Of a DNA stretch of 32,214 nucleotides, positions 1-16,000 are shown piece after piece. A program made the position numbers and the translations under genes. The DNA comes from Parachlorella kessleri. Lineage: Eukaryota; Chlorophyta; Trebouxiophyceae; Chlorellales; Chlorellaceae. The notes below the pieces were generated by a model that saw nothing but the letters and a program-made list of their open reading frames with translations, made no database searches and was not told the origin of the DNA. Where the stretch lies: the NCBI GenBank assembly GCA_001598975.1, contig BBXU01000150.1:1-32214 (forward strand), read 5' to 3'. Position 1 is the stretch's first letter; every line of letters begins with the position of its first letter.

Positions 1-34
1 CCCCCCCCCCACCCACACACACACCCACACACAT
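1..34. repeat. C-run and CA-rich simple repeat at the window edge
   Basis: Ten C bases followed by ACCC and CA units form simple-sequence DNA. By position it lies in a presumed intron of the truncated glycosyltransferase gene (past its donor at 193), read there as a GT/G-rich run. Confidence 0.7.
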
Positions 35-1273
35 TGCAGTCGGACGCCAATTGACCCTCTATACCCTGAGGAATAGCAGCACCCAACCCGCGCCCACAAT
101 GCAAAGCGCACATGCTTTGCGATGCTCCGGACGTGCAGCTGCTGCCATAGCGGACCTGCTAGCCTGGAGACCATCGCAGCCGCCATCACCCACCTCCCAT
201 GCGCTGGAACGTGCCCCGCCGCACAAACAAGCCCTGATCGCCGTAGGGACGGCACAGCAAGCGTGTGCGCAAGCTCACACTGGCCTTGAGCAGCCAAGCA
301 GTGAGCGGTGGGCCCTGCAGGGCGACATGGGAGGGCTGTAGTACCCACACACACCCTGAGAAGTGTGGGTGGCACCGGAGACTGGATGCCTCGCAATGGA
401 CGGGTGCTGGGAGAGCACAGTTTGCTTCACCAGATGTGGAGCGCCACTGTTGAGCATAATCACCTCGATGTCGATGCTCTCAAAGCATCCCCACTCAGCC
501 TCTTGTTGATGCCGGTGTCTGTATTTCTGCAGGGTTTGCTCTATCTCAGTCGCATACCTGCACTGCATGCAGTGCAGAGCATTATCCAGCACCCGTGCCC
601 CAATCTCTTGGCAGCAACCTCGTGGACTTCAGGAGGAGAAACTCGCACGACCACAAGTAAGTTTTCTGCTCACCCCTTGGGAAGTATGCTATCAGCATGG
701 AGAAAGAGGAGAACATCCCCTCTTGCTCTCGCAGCTGCAGTGTTCATCTGCCGGCTCCGCCCTCTCTCTGCTTGTACAACCTGCACACAGAGCTACTATT
801 ATAAGGGCTTGTCACACTAGCGAGTACTGTACAGTGTACCCAAGCCTCACATGGGTCCCCTTTCACCTTGGCGCCGAGCTTACGGGCAACTGCTTTGGTT
901 TTATCCTGGCTGCCACCGTCAGCCACTATAACTTCAAACGTTAAAGGACCAATCGAACTGCATATATCAGGAGGGACAACTCGGTCGTATACCAGGTATT
1001 TGGCTTTTTGCCCCAAGCAGTGGGAACCGGAGGAAGCTGTGGGTGGCTAACGCTGGGAAAAGCATGGGATGAGGAGGAGGTGTTCCACCTTGGTACCTTT
1101 GTATGGCCGCTGCTAGGTGCTCTTCTTCGTTCTGCAGGAAAGAACCATTGGGCGAGCTCGAAATCTGCCCTAGTGTTAGACTGGCTTGGGGTCAGGAGAA
1201 TATGCCTTGTCCACAGTCGCTCCACAGCAGTTGAACTTACTATAGCTGGTATTATGACAGATAGTTGTTTCAT
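1..1273 (-). CDS. Family 2 glycosyltransferase, TIGR04283-like (3' end beyond window)
   Basis: Predicted GT-A fold glycosyltransferase; donor and acceptor are unknown. Exons on the minus strand: 1241-1273, 1097-1131, 867-957, 674-780, about 558-626, about 464-518 and 194-314; the rest lies left of the window. The start [10 protein letters not shown] is the typical GT2 first strand. It is followed by [22 protein letters not shown] (nucleotide-binding loop), [17 protein letters not shown] (DxD-like metal site), EWGCFESI and [11 protein letters not shown], ending in RMGG at a donor site. This motif order matches the bacterial and cyanobacterial TIGR04283 family, so a plastid or bacterial origin is inferred. 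Exons 1-4 and 7 join in phase. The exon 5/6 junction (acceptor near 519) is my least certain call, because only one acceptor pair keeps the frame. The expected acidic W-P-x-x-E-D-V motif of the family is not visible, so at least one more exon lies outside. Confidence 0.85.
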
Positions 1274-2307
1274 CTGGTGATCGAGGGTGGCTAGTCATGC
1301 AATACCGGCTAGTTCCTCGCAGAGAGAAAAGGGAGGTGTGCTGACTATAGCGGGCACCGTAACCACCAACCGAGCACCAATTTGATCAGTGTATGCTGCC
1401 CCACGGCTTCAGCTTTAGTATATCCTGCATGCTGCGCTTGCGTTGTTGGACAGTTGACCCATGGGTGACCTGTTGGTCAGCTGGCCAGCTTTTGTCTGCC
1501 ACGGCCCCTAGGGCCGGGACTTGCTTGTGATGGAAGCTAATGCAACGTGCGTAAGAAAGCTGGGCTGGGCCAGACAGGCGCGCGTGCTAGAGTCGCTTTT
1601 TGCGATCAGCAGGCCCTGGTGGCTTCACCACACCCTGGGCAGTGGCCTAGTAGTCTAGGCACGTGTCTGTACACTCATCGGGGGTACTTCCTCGCCCCAA
1701 GTGTTCTGGTGCACAAGTGTGGAAGGCCAGTTACTGAGACAATCAAGACTCCAAGGGAAAGCACTGACATGGCCTGGGATCTGAGTCAAGCACATATAGC
1801 AGCTACTCAGCCTGGCCTCGTAAGGTGCAGCACTTCAGGGGCACCCTTTATTGCCAGCGGAGACAGCCTGCCAATTTACAACGGCGCCGATAAGCATAAC
1901 ATGCAGACACATGCGAACAGGCAGACCCCACGAAGGCGGGCAAGACATTAGCATGCCCCATGCACATATCATGACTGTGTCGCCTTACTACCTGACACCA
2001 AAGTCAGGCAGGTAAGGTGCAATACAAGCCCTCTGCATCCCTCACTGCACATCAGATCTGTAAAGTAAAGCATCCCAGGTGCCGACCGCACATTCCAGCG
2101 TCAGCCGGTCCCGCTTGTGTAGGCGGCACCAGGGCTTTGCAAGCAGCTGCTGCCGCACCCCACCCTCCCCGCACATGCCAGTTTGCTCAGCTTCAAACAC
2201 AGCCTTTCCACACACTCTTGAGCCGCCGTTGCGCATATGGCTCCCGGTCATGTTGCACGCTCCTCACCCAGAACAGCCCCCAAGCATACTGCAGAGCATG
2301 GTGCCTT
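1274..2307. other. Intergenic, no gene seen
   Basis: This stretch holds the 5' flank of the glycosyltransferase gene (minus, start 1273) and the 3' flank of VPS34 (minus, stop 2308). Open frames here, for example 1547-1951 plus, show no recognisable motif and lie in neither gene. A TGTAA on the minus strand at 1876-1880 could be a green-algal polyadenylation signal for VPS34, but it is 430 bases past the stop, so this is weak. Confidence 0.5.
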
Positions 2308-8457
<6,150 letters not shown>

Positions 8458-8845
8458 CCTGCCATGTACACAGTGCCCGGCACCTCCGAGCTAGGTAGAG
8501 ATATTCCTTGCGATCCACAAGCTTGTGAGTGTGCGCACGGGTGATTGATTGAATGCAGTTGAGCGCAAGTGGTTCCGGGCGCGAATGCGGTGCGTGCTTT
8601 GTTTCGCCTAGGCGTCCTCCGGATATCTTGTTGAGAGTGGACGTCCACCGATACCTACTCTCAGGAGAGACCTTTCCTGAAGAGGTCAGTAGGTTGCTCT
8701 CACACTCCTCCCCTTGCCGCATCTGCGGATTTGCTTCTTGACTGCTGGCAGCTCGTTATATCGCGTGAGCAACTACTTCGCTTCTTGAACAGTGTAAAGG
8801 TTAAGGGTCGGCAACAGACCCACGTGAAGCGACCTACTACAACTG
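8458..8845. promoter_or_regulatory. Divergent promoter, VPS34 / CFAP45-like gene
   Basis: The 388 bases between the two start codons must hold both 5' UTRs and both promoters, since VPS34 starts at 8457 minus and the CFAP45-like gene at 8846 plus. A palindromic CACGTG (G-box/E-box) lies at 8821-8826, 20 bases upstream of the CFAP45 start. No TATA box is evident on either strand. The intergenic role is certain from gene orientation; the function of the G-box is speculative. Confidence 0.55.
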
Positions 8846-11800
8846 ATGGCACCAAACTCAGCCAGGAGCAGTGACAGCCGCCCTGCCAGCGGTGCCACCA
8901 GGCTGCGCAGCTCTGCTAATAGCTATGTGGACGAGACGCTCTTTGGGAGCCCTAGCTCACCAGCGGTGAAAAGGGGGTCGCCTGCCGTCGGCAGTCCCAA
9001 CCCTTCCACCCTTGGCAGCAGGCGCCAGTCTCCTGCAGTCAAGCCAGCGGGCGGGAAATGCAGCCCTGGAGTGGCTTCGCTGGTTCATGGGGCCAAAGCA
9101 GACACCCTGACCGTGTCTAAGAGCCAGTTGGAGCGCATGCTACAGGTCTGCTGAGTGTTTGAGTAGCATTGGCGTCCAGCATTAAGTGCCTGCAATCCAG
9201 TACCTGCTACCACTCCACCAAAGACACACCATATGTAACCTGCCTGCAGTCATCGCCTGTGTTGAGCTCTCAGCAGCTGGAGGCAAAGAGACAGGAGGAG
9301 GATGCCAAGGCTGAGGAGGAGCTGGCCAAGGCCAGGGCCCGCAGGCTGCTGATGGCACAGGTGTGGTAGCGCTGGCACGGGTTTCCCTTTTATGCAGACC
9401 GGCGAAGCTGTGGTGTAAATTCCTCTCGTCTTGCACTGGGCCAAATTCCTAACCTGCAACTTGAGCGCCGTGGACCCTGAGCACACCTGACTTGTTTTGA
9501 AGGGGAATAATTGGAAAGACAAGTTACATCATCCTCGTCGCAGATGGAGGAGGAGACCAAGAAGGTGATGCCACCCAGCGAGATGCAAAAGATTAGGGAA
9601 AGGGAAGCCCATGAAACGATTGCCAAGGCACAGCGGGCCATGCTTGAGCAAAAGGAGGAGGTCAAGATGATGAACCAAATGATCCATTATGCCCGGTGCA
9701 TGGCTGTCCTTGACGAGCAGGTGGGTAACAGTCAACGTTCTCACTGTGATGTTCATCTTGCTCTGTCCACCTGCTTGCGTGCTTGTGTTCGGCCTTTCGC
9801 CAGCGACAGGTTCTATAGGCAGAAGTCTCGCTGCCCCTGATGATGCATAGGCGCTGTATAGGGCTCATCGTGCGATGGAAAAGCCGTTGCAGGTTGCTGA
9901 GAAGGGAGCAAAGAAGCAGCAAGCGGTAGAGGAGGAGCGCCACATTCACGAAGAGATGGAGCAGAAACGTCTGGCAGCGCTGCAGGAGGTGGAGGTAGGG
10001 CTGGCACAATCTTACATGTCGTATGTTTGACCCCAGAACCCTAGAGAGAGGCACAGGACCAGGCGCTTCATAGGTAGCGCTTTCAGCAGCCGCCTTCCCT
10101 GCAGCCCGAGGCGACCCGCCCATGTCGAACTTGCTGATGCACCTTCGTGCCTTTGCTGCAGGAGCGCGAGCAGCAGCGCGGACGGGAGCGCAAGAAGGGC
10201 GCAGCAATCCTGTTGGAGCAGCTGGCAGAAAGGGAGCAGCACCGCATCCGTGCTGATCAACTGCGCAGGATTGAGGGTGAGGAGATGTCGCGGCGCATTG
10301 AGCAGCTGAAGCTGGAAGAGCAAAAGGTGAGACGAATAGCTAAAACCTATGCAAGCTCTGGATTTCGCCGGTCACTGGCCCAGTCCTTAGGTTTGACCTT
10401 GGTGAAGAGAGACATGCGTGTGCGCCTCCCACAGGCCGAGGGGGATCGCAAAGCTGCTGCCAAGGCACTGCTGGAAGAAGTGGCCCAGTCTAACAAGCGC
10501 TTGGAAGAGCGCCGGCTGGAGATGAAGCAGGCGGAGGTGGAGGAGGATCAGCGGATTGCAGAATACCTGCGTCTAAAGGAGGCTCATGAGCAGGTCTGTT
10601 GTGTGTCATGTTTGTAAGGTCGCGGGTTTGGCGCTCTCTGAGGCACAACCATGCAGGCATGCTTGGACTGCTGCCCCCGATGTCATGACAGGAGGTGCAT
10701 GGCGTTGGAGCTCACCCCATGTCAGGCAAGTGTTGTCAATAGGTGTGTTAAAAACAGAAAGACTGAGCAGCACCTTGCAAGCAGGTACTAGGCTGACCTT
10801 GTTCCCAGTGTGTTCCTACTGCTGCAGGAATTGGCTGAAGAACGGGAACGGCTTGCTAGGCAGAAGGAGGTGGAGGTGGCTCGGCTGCGTGCAATGCAAG
10901 AAAAGCTGCAAGACAAACGTTCCGCCCAGGATGAGGAGCGAGCCAAGCGCTACCAGGTACATCGGGCCGGATTGAGGACTAGCACCAGTATGAACAGCTG
11001 GTGGCCATGCTGTTGTGGTTATCACATCTCATTGCGTTAGTCTGATGGCTTTGCAGGATGAGTACGAGCTGGCCATGCGACGCAAGCAGCAGCAGGAGCA
11101 GGCCAAGCAGGAGGCCATCACACGGGACCTGGAGGCTGCACGGGTGGCGCAGGCAAGCAAATGGTGTTCTGGTGAACTGCTGGAGCAGTTGTTTTTCCAG
11201 CACACCGTATATACCTCCAGGCTGGGTGCTTCGTTGCCGACAACATGCTGCGGCTGTGACAGCTGCCCTGCTGGCTATTCTCATTGGCACCTCAACTTCT
11301 TGGTCTGGCACTGCCACAAAGGCTTGGGAAACTTTTTGCAGACGGCCTGGAAGGAGGCGCAGAAGCAGGAGCTAACCAAATTGGAGGCGGAGGAGTTCCA
11401 GCGCATTCTCCGGGCCAAGCAGGAAGCGGATGAGGCTGAACGGCAGAAGGTCAGTTTTAGCTGCAATCCGCTTGGCACTCTTTAACTGCACAGTGTGCTG
11501 CAGCTCTCTCGCAAGATGTGGGAGGGGTTGACCAACACTTGTGCGCCTGATATAGGGTCCCTCACTGGAATGCGGGGCATGACGACCTTGGGAACATTTT
11601 TAAAGGGGCTCAAGCCCGCTGCAGGAAATTGAACGGCTGGAGGCCCAGCATAAGTATCAGCAGCGGATCCTTGCCCAGATTGAGGCCCGCCATGACAAGA
11701 AGGCCAGGGAGAAGCAGGAGGCGATTGAAGAAGGGCGGCGCATCCGGGAGCGCCTGGCACAGGTTGGTCGAGGGCTAATGTATTTGCAGAGAGTATTTGC

Positions 11801-12036
11801 AGAGACTTTACGGGCTGTGCTGTGTCACTGTGTGCATGTATGGTCGTTCAAGTGCATTAAGCTATATACTGATGAGCTCCAGATGATGTGCGCAACAACT
11901 GCCCAGCACCCTCTGCCCCCATCAGGAGAAGGCCCTCCTTGCGGCCATCAAGGAGGAGAAGTTGAAGGAGATGGCTGTGCTAGGAGTGCCACAAAAGTAT
12001 CAAAGCCAGCTTGCCCGAATGAAGCCTGCCAAATGA
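8846..12036 (+). CDS. CFAP45: Cilia- and flagella-associated protein 45 homologue
   Basis: Predicted microtubule inner protein of axonemal doublets, the known location of CFAP45 in animals and Chlamydomonas. Exons: 8846-9145, 9250-9360, 9544-9720, 9893-9994, 10162-10326, 10435-10593, 10828-10956, 11057-11152, 11342-11449, 11625-11762 and 11926-12036; every exon is a multiple of three and in phase 0 (531 aa; the human protein is 551). The N-terminus is Ser/Pro-rich with DETLFGSP. The rest is a nearly uninterrupted charged coiled coil of the TPH/trichohyalin-plectin type. Family signatures are VSKSQLERML, MNQMIHYARCMAVLDEQ, VARLRAMQEKLQD, EEFQRILRAKQE and the C-terminal KLKEMAVLGVPQKY. Exon 4 was taken to start at 9893 (VAEKGAKKQ) because upstream acceptors break the frame. 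Intron 8 uses a GC donor. It is transcribed away from VPS34. Confidence 0.93.
11153..11341 (+). other. GC-AG intron in the CFAP45-like gene
   Basis: Exon 8 ends in GTGGCGCAG followed by GCAAGC, the same six-base donor seen in VPS34 intron 2. The next exon (ACGGCCTGGAAGG, TAWKEAQ) follows TTTTTGCAG in phase 0 and restores the conserved coiled coil leading to EEFQRILRAKQE. Reading through instead gives a non-helical Cys/aromatic-rich stretch unlike the family. Confidence 0.75.
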
Positions 12037-13074
12037 TAGCAAGGGTTCTGTTCTTAGTACTTGTCTCTGCAAAACTCAGAAGTGCAAGCTGTGGCAGTGT
12101 ACTGGTTCTCACTATTCTGGCAAGATTCATGAAACAGCCTTTACAAGGTCTGGGCAGTCCAAGAATGATATAAGGAGCAAAACTACCAAGTTTGGGGCTC
12201 TAACACTTCCTGGAGGGGTGTACAATAGGCAGTCAAAGTTTAGTCCCGCGCGCGCGCCTTGGTCAAAGGGTGTCCAGCCTGTTCTGTGGGAAAGCAGCAA
12301 ATTCTTCCGCGGGACAAACTATCCAGCCGATTTACCTCGGACAAGTTCCTACCACTTCCTACTATCATAATAAGCCCCTAGAGGCCCCGGCAGGTCGCTA
12401 CTATGTTGTATAGGCATCGCAAGCTAAGTCACTTCCTCGCCACCGCACTTGGGCGTCCATGCTCACATGACACATTCTGAGTGAGCTTGATTTGTGTCAC
12501 TTCCAGTTAGACTCATGCAAATCTTCTCTTATGTGATGCCGGTGGAGTGGTAAGTGATACTTTAAAGTATTGCCTGGATTTCACACTCCATGCCGGATTT
12601 TCATTTTGCTGGAAGGCCAACCTGTGTGGTGAAAACCTGGCACCCAGCCATAGAAACCGGTTTTGATACATGTCAGCAGTATTCGAACACACTCAGGTCC
12701 ACATTCAGGTCCTGCCAGCCATCCGTGCCCAGAGGAACCTAGTAAGTGGTGTCGCTCGGGTTGTTGTACTGGGCAACATATCCCAACTCAGGCAAGAGTC
12801 AGGCTCGTTCTGCATCTAGTCCTGTTGGTATAGCCCAGCTCTCACTCCTGTTCGCACTACCTGCCACCCATACTTATATCATCCCCATCACTACAAACAC
12901 CTGTTACCCGATGCTTGAATCATCGCACGCATGTCAGGGCATCTGATCAAAAATTCTTTGGAGCATTGTTCAATTTTGGGTAGTCCGACAAGACAACTAT
13001 CAATCTTAGTCTTCACCTTTCGCTAGATCCCTCGGTTTGCTCTTCACAGGGCGCCTTGCTTTGGTCCGTGTCCC
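12037..13074. other. Intergenic, no gene seen
   Basis: Between the CFAP45-like stop and the next start on the same strand, about 1 kb shows no coding motif on either strand. It is more AT-rich than its neighbours and contains a short alternating CG run at about 12247-12257. It also has one copy of an 18-base sequence (12852-12869) that recurs at 18635-18652. It presumably contains the 3' UTR of CFAP45 and the promoter of the next gene. Confidence 0.5.
12852..12869 (+). repeat. 18-base dispersed repeat, copy 1
   Basis: The sequence TCGCACTACCTGCCACCC occurs here in an intergenic region and again at 18635-18652 inside an intron on the same strand. In both places a TACT follows after one or two bases. 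The identity does not extend clearly further. Confidence 0.5.
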
Positions 13075-16000
13075 ATGGCGAAGAAGCGCAAGTCTGAAGC
13101 TTCCGGTAGCGGCAAGTTGAAGCAGACAACTATTGCATTCACAAAGAAGTCGGAGCATACAGCGGCTGCAGGAGGAGTTGCACCCCAGGTACAAACTTAC
13201 CAATGGGCCCTGATGCAACCATCTGCACCTGCGATAATAGGCACCTGCAAACTCGATTCTTTGCTCAGCGGGCATGGTAACGGGCTTGGCTAACAGGTGT
13301 CAGGCCCCGCTTTGGATCTAATCTCCTTGCTCTTCAGTGCTGTGCTGCCCAACACGTACATCGTGGACTGTGCAGAAGCAGCCAAACCCGCCAGCCACTG
13401 CAGCCGCAGCTATTCCATCAACAGCAGCAGCATCCCCGGCGGTGGCTCCGGCAGCGGCAGCACCTAAGCTGGTGGCAGCAACCCTCCTTTTTGAGGAGTT
13501 TCAAGTGATCCCCTTGCTAGAGCCTGGAGCAGCGCACCAGCTTGAGAACCATGCTGATGCGTATAAGTCAGCGTGGGCTGACAAGTGTGCAGCCAGAGGG
13601 GCGGCAGCCTGCAAGCGGGGCAGCGGTGATAAACTGGGCAAGACCGACCTTGATGGCTCTGGTGAGTGCTGGGGCTTTTGTTACAATTTGGGCCCCTGTT
13701 CAGCAGGCGAGCCGCTTGCACCTGCTACCAGGAGTGCAAGGTGGCCGGGGCCAACCAACTGCCCTTTGTCCCAAAACGCAGGCATACAGTTTATAGAAAG
13801 CTGCAAGACCACACTGCAGCAGGCCTTCCGGCGGGGGGTTGGCCTGCAGCGGAAGGTGCTGGATGTCCTAGTGCTAATGCTGCGTAATGATATGGTACAT
13901 GAGCACCCGCAGATCAGCCGGCAGGCATACAGGTGTGATCTTTAGCTGTGGCATAGGCAGCGTGTGGGTGTAACAGATGGCGGCTTCTTGGGTCAATGCC
14001 TGACGGAAGACCCTGGCTGTGCATTTATTGAGAGCACTATTGTGTACTGTTGTGCAGCTGGTTGTACATCTAGCCAAGCATTGTACGGGTGGGGCCACTG
14101 TTATAAAGGGTTGCAAGAAATCAGCTCAGCATGTCTCGTCCCTTTTTGCAGCCTCTTGAGCAGCTATCTGCAGCGGTACCCCGCAGTTAGCCTTGCCCAG
14201 AACGAGGAAGGCAGGCCTGTCGTGGTCACCAGCATGCAGCGGCTGCCGCAATTCAGTAGCGCAGACCCTTCGGACCGCCTCAAACACACTGCCAACTTCT
14301 GGTCTTCACTGGAGGAGTGAGTTCAAAGGCAGGGGTAGACTTCACCAGGCTAGAGGTTGGAATTTGTGTTCTGCAAGCCCATTTCCTCAAAATGGAAACG
14401 AACCAAACCGGCTATTGCTCGCGAGCCTGCAAGCCTGCTATGGAAATCCTGCTACATATGTTACTGCTCCTCGTCCTCGTTCTGGCTGTTGCATCACGTG
14501 TATGTGACCACTCCCCCTGCATCGCCGCACTGCAGCAACCGGCGGTCGTTTACCTGTGACTACCTGCTGACAGCCGACATAGAGGTTAGCGGGTCCAACT
14601 ACAAGCTGGCCACAGGCGGCACAGAGGAGCACCGGCTAGACAGGAGGAAGCAGCTGCGGACGCCCTTCGACCTGCTGCTGTGTCTGTTCAAGGAGGCGGC
14701 AGACTCAGGTGGGTGGTGCCATGCTGGCAGCTTTGCCTGTGGGGCCTCCTTGCAGCCGCCTTCGTGTGGGTTGCAACTTGAGGCATCAAATGGCCCGCAC
14801 GCAGCAGAGGTGCGGAGTGATCCTGCTGACCTCAGCATGTTGGAAAGTAGTCCCCAAGGGCAGGGCGAGTGAAGGGAGGGTGATTCTGTTGCTGCAGACA
14901 CACACAACTGGGATGGGGACCTGCTGATGCTGCACTACCTGTTGACTGTGCTCAGCCAGGACCTGCGGTGTCGGCTCACGGTGAGTCCTAGGGTGAAGGG
15001 GCCGCCGTTGCCGCTGTTGCAGCCCACCTACACCAGAAAGTGGGCGACCTCCATCGTGCTGGCAGCCTGGATACGTGGTAGCCTGCAGCAGGGAAACCTG
15101 CATTCTGTATTCAGGGTGGCTAGTCGTGCGAACAGAGTTGAAGGCGAACTGTGGTGACACGGGCAATGCAGTTATGCATTCTTTGTTGGCCTTAAAAGGT
15201 ACCAGTTACGCAACAAACTCCAGCGGCTACTGCAGTGGTTCCCTTCTGTGCAGGTGTTTGATGCATATGCCGAGGAGGCTTCCCGCAACGATGCTATTCA
15301 GAAAAAGCGCAAGACTTTGCTTGAGAACAGCTTGCTGTGGCGGATTTGTGAGGTGGGTCACACATCGGGGGCTGGCTTGCAAGACTCCAAACTAAGAAGC
15401 TCAAATTCCCCACCTCAAAGTGTGCTCACCTGCTAGCTAGGTTTTTGTGCACTAGTGTGCCTCAGTCAAGCGGCAGCCCTGCTGTAGCCCACAGCCTCCA
15501 GAACCTTACAGTGCAAGTTCCTTGAGCTGTCCACAAGCTGGCATGCGAACTGCCCACTAGAGTTGAGGCCTGCGCTATGCAGACACCCCCTGCATGCTCC
15601 AACCCTACACGCAGGATGCGCTGGTGGGACCCGACACCAAGCTGGAGCTGATGCGGGTGGTCATGCAGCTGGTCAGTACTGCTGGCAGTGCTGCTCTGGA
15701 GGCGCTGGACTGCAGCGATGGCTCAGCCGCAGGCAGCGGCAACCAGCAGCTGGACCTGCCTGCCCTCAAGGGTCCGGGGGATGTTGAGATGGCCAGCGCT
15801 GCGGCGGCATGCATCTTCACCAAGCAGCAGCTGGGCGCGCTGGCGGCGCGGTTCCTGCGCATGCAGCTGGAGCTGTTTGGGGCGGTGGAGGCGGTGGGCG
15901 CCTTCCACTGCACCTCTCGTAGCAGGTGGGGCCAGGTCACAGTGGCTGAATCTACTCTTGGGGGCGCTTGGTTTTGATGCAATCTGTATGGTATGGATGT

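Noticed and set aside
1..1273. Bacterial contamination as the source of the glycosyltransferase
   Set aside because: The conserved motifs are interrupted by several phase-consistent GT-AG introns, so the gene is a genuine nuclear eukaryotic gene.
1547..1951. Open frame of 134 codons on the plus strand between the glycosyltransferase and VPS34 genes
   Set aside because: No recognisable motif, no splice context, and composition like the surrounding non-coding DNA; it opposes the flanking genes.
13120..13149. Canonical PCNA-binding PIP box in the unrecognised protein
   Set aside because: The motif has Gln and Ile at the right spacing but lacks the paired aromatic residues, so it is only PIP-like.
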